From positions 62,001-126,000 of the forward strand of contig NZ_FLOC01000011.1 of assembly GCF_900089755.1 (NCBI RefSeq): DNA of 64,000 nucleotides. The letters run 5' to 3'. Position 1 is the stretch's first letter. Every line of letters starts with the position of its first letter. Below, piece after piece: positions 17,455 through 26,976 of the stretch. A program made the translations under genes and the position numbers. Origin of the DNA: Marinomonas aquimarina. GTDB taxonomy: Bacteria; Pseudomonadota; Gammaproteobacteria; Pseudomonadales; Marinomonadaceae. Under the pieces are notes generated by a model that was given only the letters and a program-made list of their open reading frames with translations, searched no databases and was not told the DNA's origin.

Positions 17455-18216
17455 TTATTTCATATTATTCAAATAATTAGTCGCAAGGGTGGCGGAATTT
17501 GAATCAGGATAGTTAACAATCACACGCTGCAAATACTCTCGCGCCATCGATTGATTGCCCAACTGATCGTTGACAATTCCTAATTTATAAATGGCATCAG
17601 GTACCTTGGCATGCCCTGCAAAGTCATCTTGTACCGTCTGAAATTGCACCAGTGCCTCGCCTTGGTTACCAAGCACTAACGCTAACTCACCCAACCAATA
17701 ATGACCATTACCAGTCAAACTGTTATTAGGATAAGTCTTCACAAAACTTCGCAGTGCCGTTTGCGCACCTTCAAAATTTTTCGCACGGATCAAATCATAA
17801 GCTTCGTCGTAAGCCACCTTGGCTTGCGCACTCGGCTCTTCGAGTTTCACTGGACGCACCGGAGCCGTTGCGACAGGTACTGACTTGCTTTGCGACGCGC
17901 TGTTTGCATTAGCGACATTGGTCTGACTGGTATTAGCTGCTGGAGCAACACTTGGCGCACTGGCTACTTTTGAGGTCAGATCTGAAACACGCTTATCTAA
18001 GTCGATATAGCGGTCCTTGGACAGCGCTTGCAACTTATTCAATTCGTATTGCTGCTGCTCTACCTGACCACGCAGATGTGAGACTTCCTGCTGCAACATT
18101 TCAAGTTGATACAACAAGTCTGCCGCGACATTCGGGGAGATGGTATTCGCCGTTGCGATTGGCGCTGACAACGTCAGCACCAATGCAAGGGAGCTTATCT
18201 TAAAACGAGTGCTCAT
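17455..18216 (-). CDS. cpoB: Tol-Pal coordinator protein CpoB (YbgF)
   Basis: Periplasmic protein linking Tol-Pal with peptidoglycan synthesis at the septum. A signal peptide (about 1-23, ending TANT) is followed by a trimerising coiled coil (about 30-70, rich in Leu/Gln heptads), a Ser/Ala/Pro linker and TPR repeats that carry AYDEAYDLIRAKNFEGAQ and NGHYWLGELALVLGN. Length 253 residues. Its ATG overlaps the last base of the pal stop. Here it is the last tol gene and is followed by tRNA-Lys. Confidence 0.94.
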   Translation of the reverse strand: MSTRFKISSLALVLTLSAPIATANTISPNVAADLLYQLEMLQQEVSHLRGQVEQQQYELNKLQALSKDRYIDLDKRVSDLTSKVASAPSVAPAANTSQTNVANANSASQSKSVPVATAPVRPVKLEEPSAQAKVAYDEAYDLIRAKNFEGAQTALRSFVKTYPNNSLTGNGHYWLGELALVLGNQGEALVQFQTVQDDFAGHAKVPDAIYKLGIVNDQLGNQSMAREYLQRVIVNYPDSNSATLATNYLNNMK

Positions 18217-18770
18217 TACTCGTAGCGAACCTCAACACGACGGTTTAGCTGCCAAGAAGAATCATCATGGCCAAACGCTACTGGCACTTCTTCACCAAAG
18301 CTTACTGCTTCGATTTGAGACGCTGCAACGCCTTGGATAGTTAGGTAACGCATGATTGCTTTGGCACGGCGCTCACCTAGTGCCATGTTGTATTCACGTG
18401 TACCGCGCTCATCTGCATGACCTTCAAGAACGATACGTGCATCTGGGTTTTCCATTAGGAATTGAGCGTGTTTTGCCAATGCTTCACGAGCTTCTGGACG
18501 AACGATAGATTTATCGAAGTCGAAGTAGAAAACAGTCGCTACACCCGCAAGAAGATCCGCCGCTTTTTGCGCAGCAGTACGATCATCGATCATTACACTG
18601 TTCAAAGAACCGTCTTCACCTGCTGCGTAAGTAGAATCTGTAGAACCCGCCGCAGAACCTTCGCTACCCATAGCTGATGTGTCAGAATCTGACGCAGTCG
18701 TACTACAACCAGCTAACCAAGCTGCAGATAAACCGATCACTGCAAACTTACCTAATTTTTTTACACTCAT
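18216..18770 (-). CDS. pal: Peptidoglycan-associated lipoprotein Pal
   Basis: Outer-membrane lipoprotein that binds diaminopimelate in peptidoglycan and TolB. Signal peptide with lipobox WLAGC (Cys22), a Ser/Asp/Gly-rich linker, then an OmpA-like domain with VYFDFDKS and the peptidoglycan-binding motif LEGHADERGTREYN. 184 residues. It lies 24 bases after tolB. Confidence 0.97.
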   Translation of the reverse strand: MSVKKLGKFAVIGLSAAWLAGCSTTASDSDTSAMGSEGSAAGSTDSTYAAGEDGSLNSVMIDDRTAAQKAADLLAGVATVFYFDFDKSIVRPEAREALAKHAQFLMENPDARIVLEGHADERGTREYNMALGERRAKAIMRYLTIQGVAASQIEAVSFGEEVPVAFGHDDSSWQLNRRVEVRYE

Positions 18771-18794
18771 TACTAGCTCCTTAAAAGTGCTTTC

Positions 18795-20093
18795 TTATTT
18801 AAAGTAGGGAGACCAAGCAGGTTCTCGCACATCTCCTTCAGCTGATGGTAGCCTATATTTAATAAGACCATCAACTGAAACAACTGACAAGATCCCTTTT
18901 CCACGATTAGACGTGGCATACATGACCATACTGCCATTTGGGGCAATGCTTGGTGACTCATCCAAGTAGGTTTCCGTCAACACTTGCACGCGGCCAGTGT
19001 TCATATCTTGCAAAGCAACATGGTAGTTGCCGTTATTCTTTTGCACCGTCACTAAGTAACGTCCATCTGGCGTCATACGGGCGCGGGTGTTTAACTCCCC
19101 TTCGAACGTGACACGCTCAACATTCTTAGTACGCACATCCAAACGATAGATCTGTGGGTTACCACCACGGTCTGAAGTAAAGATAATGCCTTGACCGTCT
19201 GGCTCCCAGCTCGGCTCTGTATCAATTGAATAATGGTTCGTCATTCGCTCAAGCCGACGAGTGGCAATGTCCAACGTATAGATCTCTGGGTTGTTGTCCT
19301 TAGACAAGACTAACGCCAGTTTCTTACCATCCGGTGACCACGCTGGGGCACCATTCAAACCACGGAATTGCGTCAACTGCTGTTGCTTACCACTGGCCAA
19401 CTCTTGAATAAAGATACTTGGTCGGCGATTACGGAACATAACGTAGGCAATTTGACGACCATCACTGCTCCAAGAGGGCGATAAAATCGGCTCTTTTGAG
19501 CTCACGATCACTTGTGGACGATAGCCATCGGCATCGGCCACCTGCAGTTTATACGTCGGGCTGCGCTTGTCGCCTTCTGCCGTGACATACAAAATACGTG
19601 TACTGAAGGCGCCACGAATCCCGGTCAACTGCTCGTAAATCTTGTCACTGATAAAGTGTGCTGCATCACGGAAGTTACTCGGTTTCACATCTAGCGCTTC
19701 ACGCTTACCAACGCGGGCTTGTGTCAACACATTTAGCAGCTCATAACTGATACGGTAGGTACCGTTACCATTATTCGCGACACTCCCCACTAACACATAA
19801 TCCGCTTTTAACAGCCGCCAATCACGGTAGAACACATTCTCCGAGGAACTCGGCAAGCTAAGCATATTGGCACGAGGAATCGCCTCAAACACGCCACTGC
19901 GCTGAAGATCGGCTTCCACAATACCCGCCACATCCTCTGGCAAGGGCGCACTTCCAGTATAGCCAAACGGCACAATGGCAATAGGCAGTAACTGATCAGC
20001 GCCACTGGTAATTTCAATCACAAGCTGAGCCCTTGCAGGCAAAGCGAACGTTAAACATGCCACAAACAGGGCAAACACAATGTTCTTTTTCAT
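18795..20093 (-). CDS. tolB: Tol-Pal system periplasmic protein TolB
   Basis: Periplasmic beta-propeller that shuttles between Pal and TolA. A signal peptide ([22 protein letters not shown]) precedes an N-terminal alpha/beta domain and a six-bladed propeller with WD40-like PD40 repeats such as [41 protein letters not shown] and [11 protein letters not shown]. 432 residues is the normal length. Its ATG shares one base with the tolA stop. Confidence 0.97.
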   Translation of the reverse strand: MKKNIVFALFVACLTFALPARAQLVIEITSGADQLLPIAIVPFGYTGSAPLPEDVAGIVEADLQRSGVFEAIPRANMLSLPSSSENVFYRDWRLLKADYVLVGSVANNGNGTYRISYELLNVLTQARVGKREALDVKPSNFRDAAHFISDKIYEQLTGIRGAFSTRILYVTAEGDKRSPTYKLQVADADGYRPQVIVSSKEPILSPSWSSDGRQIAYVMFRNRRPSIFIQELASGKQQQLTQFRGLNGAPAWSPDGKKLALVLSKDNNPEIYTLDIATRRLERMTNHYSIDTEPSWEPDGQGIIFTSDRGGNPQIYRLDVRTKNVERVTFEGELNTRARMTPDGRYLVTVQKNNGNYHVALQDMNTGRVQVLTETYLDESPSIAPNGSMVMYATSNRGKGILSVVSVDGLIKYRLPSAEGDVREPAWSPYFK

Positions 20094-21079
20094 CAGTTTC
20101 TCAAATCTTGTGGGTTAAACAACAAATCGACCTGTCTAAAATTACGCTCAAAGATATAAGACTCAACCTCTGACAACTCTTCGATTCGACCAACTTTGTA
20201 CACGGCATCCATTGCACGCTTATCAAACACAGCATCGCCACTGCCCTTCAAGACACGCACATCCGCCACTTCACCATTAGGTAAGAAGTTAATGCGTAGC
20301 AAGGTTTGCATACCATTGCGCGCACTCGGTGGACGAATCCAAGCATCGGTGACACGACGGTTAATTAAACCACTGATGGATTGCACCATTTGCCCAGCTT
20401 CGGCAGCCCTGCGACGGGCATCTTCTTCCGCTACAGCACGCTGCACCGCTTCTTCTGCACGCTTACGACGTTCTGCCTCTTGTCGCGCCTGCTCTTCTGC
20501 TTTACGTTTGCGCTCTGCTTCGGCCGCGCGTTGTCGCTCTAGCTCCTGTTGACGCTTACGCTCAGCTGCTTGTTTCGCTTTTTCCTCGGCGGCCTTTTTC
20601 TCTTTAGCAATGCGCTCTTGACGTGCTTTTTCTTGCGCTGCTTTCTTTTCTTTAGCGATACGCTCTTGTCGCGCCTTCTCTTCAGCTGCTTTTTTCTTCT
20701 CTAATGCCGCCTGACGCTCTGCTTCGGCTTTTTGACGGGCCTGCTCTTGTTGTCGCCGAGTGGCCTCAGCTTCACGCCGCTGCTTTTCTAATGCTGCACG
20801 TTCCGCTTTACGCTGAGCTTCTTCTTGTGCTTTACGCTTTGCTTCTTGCTGTGCTTTCACCGCCGCTTCCGCCGCCCGCCTTTCCTCAGCTTCACGCTTA
20901 CCGATTACGGTCTCAGAGACATCGATAATGGTGGCATTAACGATAGGAGGTCGCTTGGGTGGCTCAGGAGCTTTTTCAGAGAAGCCTGCCAATAAAGCAC
21001 CACCCACAAGCACGGCGACGTGAAGACCGAGAGCCAGCACGACCGGAAGTGAGTAGCTTTCTTTATCCGTAAACTTCAT
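20093..21079 (-). CDS. tolA: Tol-Pal system inner-membrane protein TolA
   Basis: Spans from the inner membrane across the periplasm and is energised by TolQR. One membrane helix (about residues 11-31) is followed by a very long Ala/Lys/Glu/Arg helix (about 55-230) and a small C-terminal domain with the TonB-like pattern [17 protein letters not shown]. Within the helix a 16-residue unit containing [15 protein letters not shown] occurs twice in tandem. 328 residues, shorter than the 421 of E. coli, the difference lying in the helix and C-terminal domain as in pseudomonads. Confidence 0.95.
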   Translation of the reverse strand: MKFTDKESYSLPVVLALGLHVAVLVGGALLAGFSEKAPEPPKRPPIVNATIIDVSETVIGKREAEERRAAEAAVKAQQEAKRKAQEEAQRKAERAALEKQRREAEATRRQQEQARQKAEAERQAALEKKKAAEEKARQERIAKEKKAAQEKARQERIAKEKKAAEEKAKQAAERKRQQELERQRAAEAERKRKAEEQARQEAERRKRAEEAVQRAVAEEDARRRAAEAGQMVQSISGLINRRVTDAWIRPPSARNGMQTLLRINFLPNGEVADVRVLKGSGDAVFDKRAMDAVYKVGRIEELSEVESYIFERNFRQVDLLFNPQDLRN

Positions 21080-21082
21080 TAT

Positions 21083-21505
21083 TTATTCAGGCTCCGTCAC
21101 CAAGCCCACATTGGGCGCCCCAGCGCCCTGCAGCGCGACCATCAAGCCAACCACTTGTCCGTACGGCACATTTTTATCGCCTCGAACGAGAATCGGCAAA
21201 CGAGGGTTTTGCGCTAACACCTTCTCAACCCGTGTTGTCAGGTCCTCCAGTGAGATGGCACTTTGCTCACCACCGATATCAATAAAGTAGTTGCCGTCAC
21301 GGTCCACCGAGGCCACCAACACATCCGATTCATCATTTTCGATCGGCGCCGCATTAGCATTTGGCAATTCAACATCCACCCCTTGAGTCAACATAGGGGC
21401 AGTGATCATAAAGATCACCAGCAGCACCAACATAACGTCTATGTATGGAACTACGTTGATTTCCGAGACTGGCTTACGACGATTGTCACGACGTCTAGAA
21501 GGCAT
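21083..21505 (-). CDS. tolR: Tol-Pal system protein TolR
   Basis: Single-helix inner-membrane stator subunit of 140 residues. The helix motif EINVVPYIDVMLVLLVIFM places Asp23 at the position of the essential aspartate of E. coli TolR. The periplasmic domain follows. It is two bases after tolQ and three before tolA, in the standard tolQRAB order. Confidence 0.97.
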   Translation of the reverse strand: MPSRRRDNRRKPVSEINVVPYIDVMLVLLVIFMITAPMLTQGVDVELPNANAAPIENDESDVLVASVDRDGNYFIDIGGEQSAISLEDLTTRVEKVLAQNPRLPILVRGDKNVPYGQVVGLMVALQGAGAPNVGLVTEPE

Positions 21506-21507
21506 GA

Positions 21508-22182
21508 TTAGTTTCCTTCGCGAACATGCACTTTACGGTATAAGACACCACTAAATTCGTTGGCAAAGTTTTCATAACTGGAAGCCAAAGAGTCTGCTGT
21601 GGTTGAAAAACGGTTGTATGCCACCACCGCAGGAATCGCCGCAGCAAGACCAATCGCGGTGGCGATCAAGGCCTCGGCAATACCTGGTGCTACCGTCGCC
21701 AAGGTGGCTTGCTGCACTTCAGACAAACCGATAAAGGCATGCATGATCCCCCAAACGGTACCAAACAAACCGACATAGGGACTGATGGATCCAACGGTTG
21801 CTAGGAATGGTAGGTGCTGATCAAGCTTCTCTTCTTCACGGTACAATGCCACGCGCATAGAACGATCCACACCGGCAATGATGGCATCCGCTTCAACGGT
21901 GCCGTTTTGACGCAAGCGGGTAAATTCTTTAATACCGGCGGCAAAGATATTTTCCATACCTTCGACTTTACGACCATCCACCGTCAGCTGACGATACAGG
22001 TTGCTTAGGTCGATGCCAGACCAGAACTGATCCTCAAAGTGACGACGCACTTTCAACGCACGACGCAATACACGTTTACGCTGAAAAATAACAATCCAAG
22101 AAAATATCGACGCCAATAACAGCGTCAACATGACGAGTTGCACGACAAAACTGGCGTTAAAAATTAAGCCCCAAATGGACAT
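21508..22182 (-). CDS. tolQ: Tol-Pal system proton channel TolQ
   Basis: Three-helix inner-membrane protein of 224 residues with the channel segment SPYVGLFGTVWGIMHAF and IAEALIATAIGLAAAIPAV. It would form the proton channel with TolR to drive TolA. ruvB ends 14 bases upstream, with no ybgC gene in between, unlike E. coli and Pseudomonas. The ExbB-like protein at 4890-5501 is its paralogue. Confidence 0.97.
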   Translation of the reverse strand: MSIWGLIFNASFVVQLVMLTLLLASIFSWIVIFQRKRVLRRALKVRRHFEDQFWSGIDLSNLYRQLTVDGRKVEGMENIFAAGIKEFTRLRQNGTVEADAIIAGVDRSMRVALYREEEKLDQHLPFLATVGSISPYVGLFGTVWGIMHAFIGLSEVQQATLATVAPGIAEALIATAIGLAAAIPAVVAYNRFSTTADSLASSYENFANEFSGVLYRKVHVREGN

Positions 22183-22196
22183 GAGTTAAGATTCCT

Positions 22197-23210
22197 CTAT
22201 TCAAAATCTTGAGGTAATTGGTAATCGAAATGTTCGTAAGCACGCTTTGTTACTTGCCTGCCTCGCGGCGTTCGGATAACAAACCCTTGCTGAATTAAGA
22301 ACGGCTCGATTACGTCTTCAATAGTATCTTTGTCTTCGCCAACAGCGGCCGCAATACTGTCCAAACCAACCGGACGACCATCAAACTTTTCTATCATGGT
22401 CAACAACATACGTCGGTCAAGATGATCAAAGCCTTGGCTGTCTACACTTAACATATCCAAGGCACGTTGGGCAACTGCTTGTCCAACAACCGCCTCACCA
22501 CTGACCTGTGCCACATCTCGCACACGTCGCAATAAACGGTTGGCAATCCGTGGCGTCCCTCGGGAGCGTCGTGCCACTTCAAAGCAACCCGAGTCATCTA
22601 AATCAATGCCTAGCTTGGAGGAAGAGCGCTTGACAATTGTAGTCAGCGATTGGACATCATAAAACTCCAATCGTTGCACGATTCCGAAACGATCGCGTAA
22701 AGGTGATGTAAGGAGCCCAGCACGTGTGGTTGCGCCCACCAAAGTGAAAGGGGGAATATCGATTTTGATGGATCTCGCCGCCGGGCCTTCACCAATCATG
22801 ATATCGATTTGATAATCTTCCATGGCGGGATAAAGCACCTCTTCAATCGCAGGATTGAGTCGGTGAATCTCATCAATAAACAGCACATCGCCTTCTTCAA
22901 GATTGGTCAACAATGCTGCCAAATCCCCTGCACGCTCTAATACAGGACCTGAGGTGGTTTTGATTTCCGCGCCCATTTCGTTGGCAATAATGTTCGCCAA
23001 AGTCGTCTTACCCAGACCAGGGGGGCCGAATATCAAAGAATGATCCAATGGCTCACCACGCTGGCGCGCCGCTTGAATAAAGATATCCATCTGCTCTTTT
23101 ACAACAGGCTGACCAATGTATTCGGCCAAACTTTGCGGTCGAATCGCTCGATCCACCTGCCCTTCACTGCCACGTACTTGTGGCGAGATGATACGATCAT
23201 GTTCAATCAT
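22197..23210 (-). CDS. ruvB: Holliday junction branch migration helicase RuvB
   Basis: AAA+ hexameric motor that drives branch migration with RuvA. Walker [10 protein letters not shown], Walker [12 protein letters not shown], sensor [10 protein letters not shown] and arginine-finger SPLRDRFG are visible, followed by the winged-helix C-terminus. 337 residues. It starts two bases after the ruvA stop. Confidence 0.98.
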   Translation of the reverse strand: MIEHDRIISPQVRGSEGQVDRAIRPQSLAEYIGQPVVKEQMDIFIQAARQRGEPLDHSLIFGPPGLGKTTLANIIANEMGAEIKTTSGPVLERAGDLAALLTNLEEGDVLFIDEIHRLNPAIEEVLYPAMEDYQIDIMIGEGPAARSIKIDIPPFTLVGATTRAGLLTSPLRDRFGIVQRLEFYDVQSLTTIVKRSSSKLGIDLDDSGCFEVARRSRGTPRIANRLLRRVRDVAQVSGEAVVGQAVAQRALDMLSVDSQGFDHLDRRMLLTMIEKFDGRPVGLDSIAAAVGEDKDTIEDVIEPFLIQQGFVIRTPRGRQVTKRAYEHFDYQLPQDFE

Positions 23211-23212
23211 AA

Positions 23213-23812
23213 TTATTTCAACATACTCTTCAGAGCAGCTTTAATCAGTGTTTCACTGTCCGATTCATCCTTAGGCAGCTTAGCGATCACGCGCGCCGCT
23301 TCCTGAGGTTTATAGCCCAAGGCAATCAAGGCCGCCTCCGCTTCTTGACGAGGATCGGCTTGCACCTGCACTACGACAGAACGCTCGGTAAACAAATCCT
23401 GTTTAGCCGCATGACCAAGCTTATCACGCAACTCCACCACAAGTCGCTCTGCAGTACGCTTGCCAACCCCAGGAATTTTCGTCAATGAGTCTACCTGAGA
23501 CTCTTGCACGGCTAGGATCAGCTCCGAGGGCGACATACTCGACAAAACAGACAGCGCCATTTTCGGCCCTATGCCATTCACTTTGATCAGTATACGAAAC
23601 AGCGCCCGCTCATCCTTGGTGGCAAAGCCATACAATGATTGCGCATCTTCTTTGACTTGAAAATGGGTGTGCAAAATAACACTCTGACCGATCGGTGGTA
23701 ACTCATAAATGGTGCTCATGGAGGCCATAATCTCATAGCCTACCCCTGCCACATCCACCAACAATTCTGGCGGTGACTTCTCTACCAATGTCCCGACAAT
23801 ACGTCCTATCAT
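23213..23812 (-). CDS. ruvA: Holliday junction DNA-binding protein RuvA
   Basis: Tetrameric junction-binding subunit. The open frame continues back to 23917, but [12 protein letters not shown] at 23812 is the family start and gives 199 residues. The OB fold is followed by helix-hairpin-helix motifs ([18 protein letters not shown] and [16 protein letters not shown]) and a C-terminal RuvB-binding three-helix domain. The ATG overlaps the ruvC stop by one base. Confidence 0.97.
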   Translation of the reverse strand: MIGRIVGTLVEKSPPELLVDVAGVGYEIMASMSTIYELPPIGQSVILHTHFQVKEDAQSLYGFATKDERALFRILIKVNGIGPKMALSVLSSMSPSELILAVQESQVDSLTKIPGVGKRTAERLVVELRDKLGHAAKQDLFTERSVVVQVQADPRQEAEAALIALGYKPQEAARVIAKLPKDESDSETLIKAALKSMLK

Positions 23813-24360
23813 TACTTCGTCCTCAAATCTGATAACTGCCAGCGTTTCGATGTTCTCCCCGCGCGCTTGCCCACACCATACTCTAAACCATCCGCGGTCC
23901 GCGTATTCGCGTGACACAAAGCAATTGCCAAGGCGTCCGCTGCATCCGCTTGGGGCGTCGTTTCAAGCTTCAGCAGCAACTGCACCATGGCCTGCACCTG
24001 ACTTTTATCGGCATTACCATTACCCACCACTGACTGCTTTACTCGGCGCGCGGCGTATTCATAGACAGGCAGATCCGCCATCGCCGCTGCCACAATGGCC
24101 GAGCCACGAGCTTGCCCAAGCTTTAATGCAGAGTTAGCATTCTTTGCCAAAAACACTTCCTCAATGGCAAATTCATTCGGCTTGAACTCTTCAATCACTT
24201 CGCTGACACATTCAAAAATGCGCTTTAGACGCACGGGTAAATTCTCATCAGGCAAGCGTATACAGCCACTGGTGACGTAATGCGTCTTGCCATTAATAAA
24301 ATCCACGACCCCAAAGCCCGTCATACGTGAGCCAGGGTCGATTGCTAAAATTCGAGCCAA
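23812..24360 (-). CDS. ruvC: Holliday junction endonuclease RuvC
   Basis: Dimeric resolvase that cuts junctions with Ruv[16 protein letters not shown] carries the first catalytic Asp; IEEVF and the [12 protein letters not shown] segment carry the others. The open frame runs back to 24474 but would include the aspS terminator. A TTG at 24360, six bases after TAGGA, gives 182 residues starting [10 protein letters not shown], the usual form. A LexA-type box lies just upstream, at 24393-24408. ruvC, ruvA and ruvB are coupled and continue into tol. Confidence 0.95.
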   Translation of the reverse strand: MARILAIDPGSRMTGFGVVDFINGKTHYVTSGCIRLPDENLPVRLKRIFECVSEVIEEFKPNEFAIEEVFLAKNANSALKLGQARGSAIVAAAMADLPVYEYAARRVKQSVVGNGNADKSQVQAMVQLLLKLETTPQADAADALAIALCHANTRTADGLEYGVGKRAGRTSKRWQLSDLRTK

Positions 24361-24392
24361 AACGCTTCCTATCCTGCAGCCAACAAAAAACA

Positions 24393-24408
24393 CTGTATAT
24401 TTCAACAG
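24393..24408 (-). promoter_or_regulatory. LexA-type SOS box upstream of ruvCAB
   Basis: The sequence CTGTATATTTCAACAG fits CTGT-N8-ACAG, and with its flanks matches the E. coli SOS consensus well (ACTGTATAT...ACAGT). On the minus strand TATACA inside it could serve as the -10 element. It lies between the aspS terminator and the ruvC start, where an operon promoter is expected. Confidence 0.7.
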
Positions 24409-24437
24409 TCTAGACGAGACATTGCAATCAATAGCCA

Positions 24438-24468
24438 TAAAAAAGGGCCAACGATGTGGCCCTTTTTG
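24438..24468 (-). terminator. Terminator after aspS
   Basis: Minus-strand stem of seven base pairs (24457-24463 with 24444-24450), six-base loop, followed by T6. It separates aspS from the ruvCAB-tol unit. Confidence 0.88.
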
Positions 24469-24491
24469 ATTCAAACGGAGTGTTTGATTAA

Positions 24492-26261
24492 TTACTCAGC
24501 AACTGGCTTACGCACACGGATGCTCAGTTCTTTAAGCTGCTTCTCGTTTACTTCGCCAGGCGCTTGCGTCAATAGACATGTCGCACTCTGAGTTTTCGGG
24601 AAAGCAATCACGTCACGAATAGACGCAGAACCTGTCATCAGCATCACTAGACGGTCAAGACCGAATGCTAGACCACCATGTGGTGGCGCACCGAACTTCA
24701 GTGCATCTAGCAAGAAGCCAAATTTCTCTTCCTGCTCTTCAGCTGAGATATTTAGCAATTCAAATACTGTTTGCTGCATTTCTGCTTGGTGGATACGAAT
24801 CGAACCACCACCTAGCTCAGTACCGTTAAGCACCATATCGTAGGCTTGAGAAAGCGCAGTTAATGGGTTCGCTTGCAACTCTCCTGGCGAACAAGAAGGC
24901 GCAGTGAATGGGTGGTGAATTGCTGTGATACCACCATCAGACGTCTCTTCGAACATTGGGAAGTCGACCACCCATAGTGGCGCCCATTCGCAAGTGTACA
25001 GATCAAGATCCGCACCCAGCTTGCAACGCAACGCACCTAGCGCTTCGTTGACAACGTGTGTCTGGTCCGCACCGAAGAAGATCAAATCGCCATCTTGCGC
25101 TTCGACACGGTCTAGCAATGCTTGACGCACGTCTACTGGCAAGAACTTAACGATTGGTGACTGTAGACCTTCTTCAAGATCAGACTTATCGTTCACCTTG
25201 ATGTAAGCCAAGCCTTTCGCGCCGTAGATGCCAACAAATTTCGTGTATTCGTCGATTTGCTTACGCGTTAGCGAGTTACCACCTGGCACTTTCAGTGCTG
25301 CAACGCGGCCTTTTGGATCCGCTGCTGGGCCAGAGAAGACTTTAAAGTCTACTTCTGTCATCAGGTCAGATACTGTTTCGATCGTTAGCGGGATACGTAG
25401 GTCAGGCTTGTCTGAACCGTATTTTTCCATCGCTTCAGCAAACGGCATACGTGGGAAGGTACCCAAATCGACGCCTTTTAGCTCTTTGAACAAGTTAGTA
25501 ATCATACCTTCTGTTAGAGACATGATTTCTTCTTGACCTAGGAAAGAAGTCTCCAAGTCGATCTGTGTGAATTCTGGCTGACGGTCAGCACGTAGATCTT
25601 CGTCACGGAAACATTTAGCAATTTGGTAGTAACGATCAAAGCCAGACACCATTAGTAGTTGTTTGAACAACTGTGGTGACTGAGGCAACGCGAAGAAGCT
25701 GCCTTGGTGTGTACGGCTTGGCACCAAGTAATCACGCGCACCTTCTGGTGTTGCACGAGTCAGGATTGGCGTCTCAATATCTAGGAAGCCATTCTCATCT
25801 AGGTAGCTACGTAGCACAGAAGTCACTTTTGAACGGAAACGTAGTTTCTGTTGAATCTCTGGGCGACGCAGGTCTAGGAAACGGTTCTTAAGACGAATGT
25901 CTTCGCCAACCGTTTGGTGATCGTCTAGTTGGAATGGAGGTGTCGCTGCACGGTTAAGGATTTCTAGCTCATGACCTAGAACCTCAATCTCACCCGTTAC
26001 CATATTTGGGTTAACAGTACCTTCTGGACGCGCACGCACCAGACCTTTGATCTGTACTACGAACTCACTACGGCAGCTATCCGCTAGGGCAAAACTTTCT
26101 GCACGATCTGGATCAAATACTACCTGAGTCAAACCTTCGCGATCACGTAGATCCAAGAAAATAACACCACCGTGATCTCGGCGACGGTGTACCCAGCCGC
26201 TAAGAGTGACTTCTTCTGAAATGTTTTTTGCTGTTAACTCGCCGCAATAATGGCTGCGCAT
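24492..26261 (-). CDS. aspS: Aspartyl-tRNA synthetase
   Basis: Class II synthetase of the bacterial type, 589 residues. N-terminal OB-fold anticodon domain with [20 protein letters not shown], catalytic core with motif 2 [17 protein letters not shown], an inserted GAD domain (about 300-420) and motif 3 [12 protein letters not shown]. It is the gene upstream of ruvC but separated by a terminator. Whether it charges tRNA-Asn as well depends on whether the genome has asnS, which cannot be seen here. Confidence 0.97.
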   Translation of the reverse strand: MRSHYCGELTAKNISEEVTLSGWVHRRRDHGGVIFLDLRDREGLTQVVFDPDRAESFALADSCRSEFVVQIKGLVRARPEGTVNPNMVTGEIEVLGHELEILNRAATPPFQLDDHQTVGEDIRLKNRFLDLRRPEIQQKLRFRSKVTSVLRSYLDENGFLDIETPILTRATPEGARDYLVPSRTHQGSFFALPQSPQLFKQLLMVSGFDRYYQIAKCFRDEDLRADRQPEFTQIDLETSFLGQEEIMSLTEGMITNLFKELKGVDLGTFPRMPFAEAMEKYGSDKPDLRIPLTIETVSDLMTEVDFKVFSGPAADPKGRVAALKVPGGNSLTRKQIDEYTKFVGIYGAKGLAYIKVNDKSDLEEGLQSPIVKFLPVDVRQALLDRVEAQDGDLIFFGADQTHVVNEALGALRCKLGADLDLYTCEWAPLWVVDFPMFEETSDGGITAIHHPFTAPSCSPGELQANPLTALSQAYDMVLNGTELGGGSIRIHQAEMQQTVFELLNISAEEQEEKFGFLLDALKFGAPPHGGLAFGLDRLVMLMTGSASIRDVIAFPKTQSATCLLTQAPGEVNEKQLKELSIRVRKPVAE

Positions 26262-26427
26262 AATTCCTATCCTATTACTGTCTCGCTAATATGCGAACGT
26301 ACCGTTATTCACCCTGTTTCATTCACTTGAAATGATAAAAAATGCTCTAAACAGGGAGGTATTAATCATTTAAGGCCCAGCATTATATGCCAAGCGCTTT
26401 GGACTCTCTAGGGTATGACCTAAATTT

Positions 26428-26913
26428 CTAATCTTGTTCAAGAAAAATTCTTACAATTTCTGCGTCAAGCTGCTCTCCACGACGCTTCATGACCAGTTCA
26501 TCGCCCTCTTCCTTTCCCAAAAGCGATTTACCGAGCGGGGTCTGCGGTGTCACCAGAAGTACCGATTTGGCTTGGCACTCAAACTCACCTCCGCCACAGC
26601 ATTGCGACAAAATGACGACCTTACTCCAGCCATCTTCTCGCTCAACCTCAAATACCGACCCGAGCGTAACCTCCTCACTGTCAGCAAAAGTAAACTTGCG
26701 AAAATACGCCAAGTCGGCTTCGCACTCTGCCACACGAACAGACTGACCATGAGCTAAATAAGAGTTTTCCAAACCAAACGTATCCCATTTGGTTTCCGCG
26801 ACACTTTCGGTATTCGTTGCCGCCGATCGGGCTTGGGCAGCCGCCTCTTGCGCCACTTTGACGCGATTTTCAGCGTAGGCGATCAACGCCTGATAGAGAC
26901 TGTCTAAAAACAT
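26428..26913 (-). CDS. GreA/GreB-family protein
   Basis: About 161 residues. The C-terminal half has the GreA/GreB fold signature VTPQTPLGKSLLGKEEGDEL, and a central ECEADLAYFRKF segment; the N-terminus is predicted helical but is not a typical Gre coiled coil. Similar proteins in pseudomonads are labelled GreAB family. It may bind in the RNA polymerase secondary channel, but the acidic tip of true Gre factors is not obvious. The frame opens at a GTG (26937) inside the cysN terminator stem, so ATG at 26913 is the better start. Confidence 0.78.
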   Translation of the reverse strand: MFLDSLYQALIAYAENRVKVAQEAAAQARSAATNTESVAETKWDTFGLENSYLAHGQSVRVAECEADLAYFRKFTFADSEEVTLGSVFEVEREDGWSKVVILSQCCGGGEFECQAKSVLLVTPQTPLGKSLLGKEEGDELVMKRRGEQLDAEIVRIFLEQD

Positions 26914-26924
26914 TTTCTTCACAA

Positions 26925-26954
26925 ACAAAAAAGCCACTGTAAAAACAGTGGCTT
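26925..26954 (-). terminator. Terminator after cysN
   Basis: Ten-base-pair stem 26945-26954 with 26931-26940, loop tttt on the minus strand, then a T-rich tract. It overlaps the spurious 5' extension of the GreA/GreB-like gene. Confidence 0.9.
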
Positions 26955-26976
26955 TTATACACGATTTATCGACTAA

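Noticed and set aside
20560-20700. Repeats in tolA as a possible mobile or CRISPR-like repeat
   Set aside because: The repeats are in frame and encode the lysine/alanine/glutamate helix normal for TolA.
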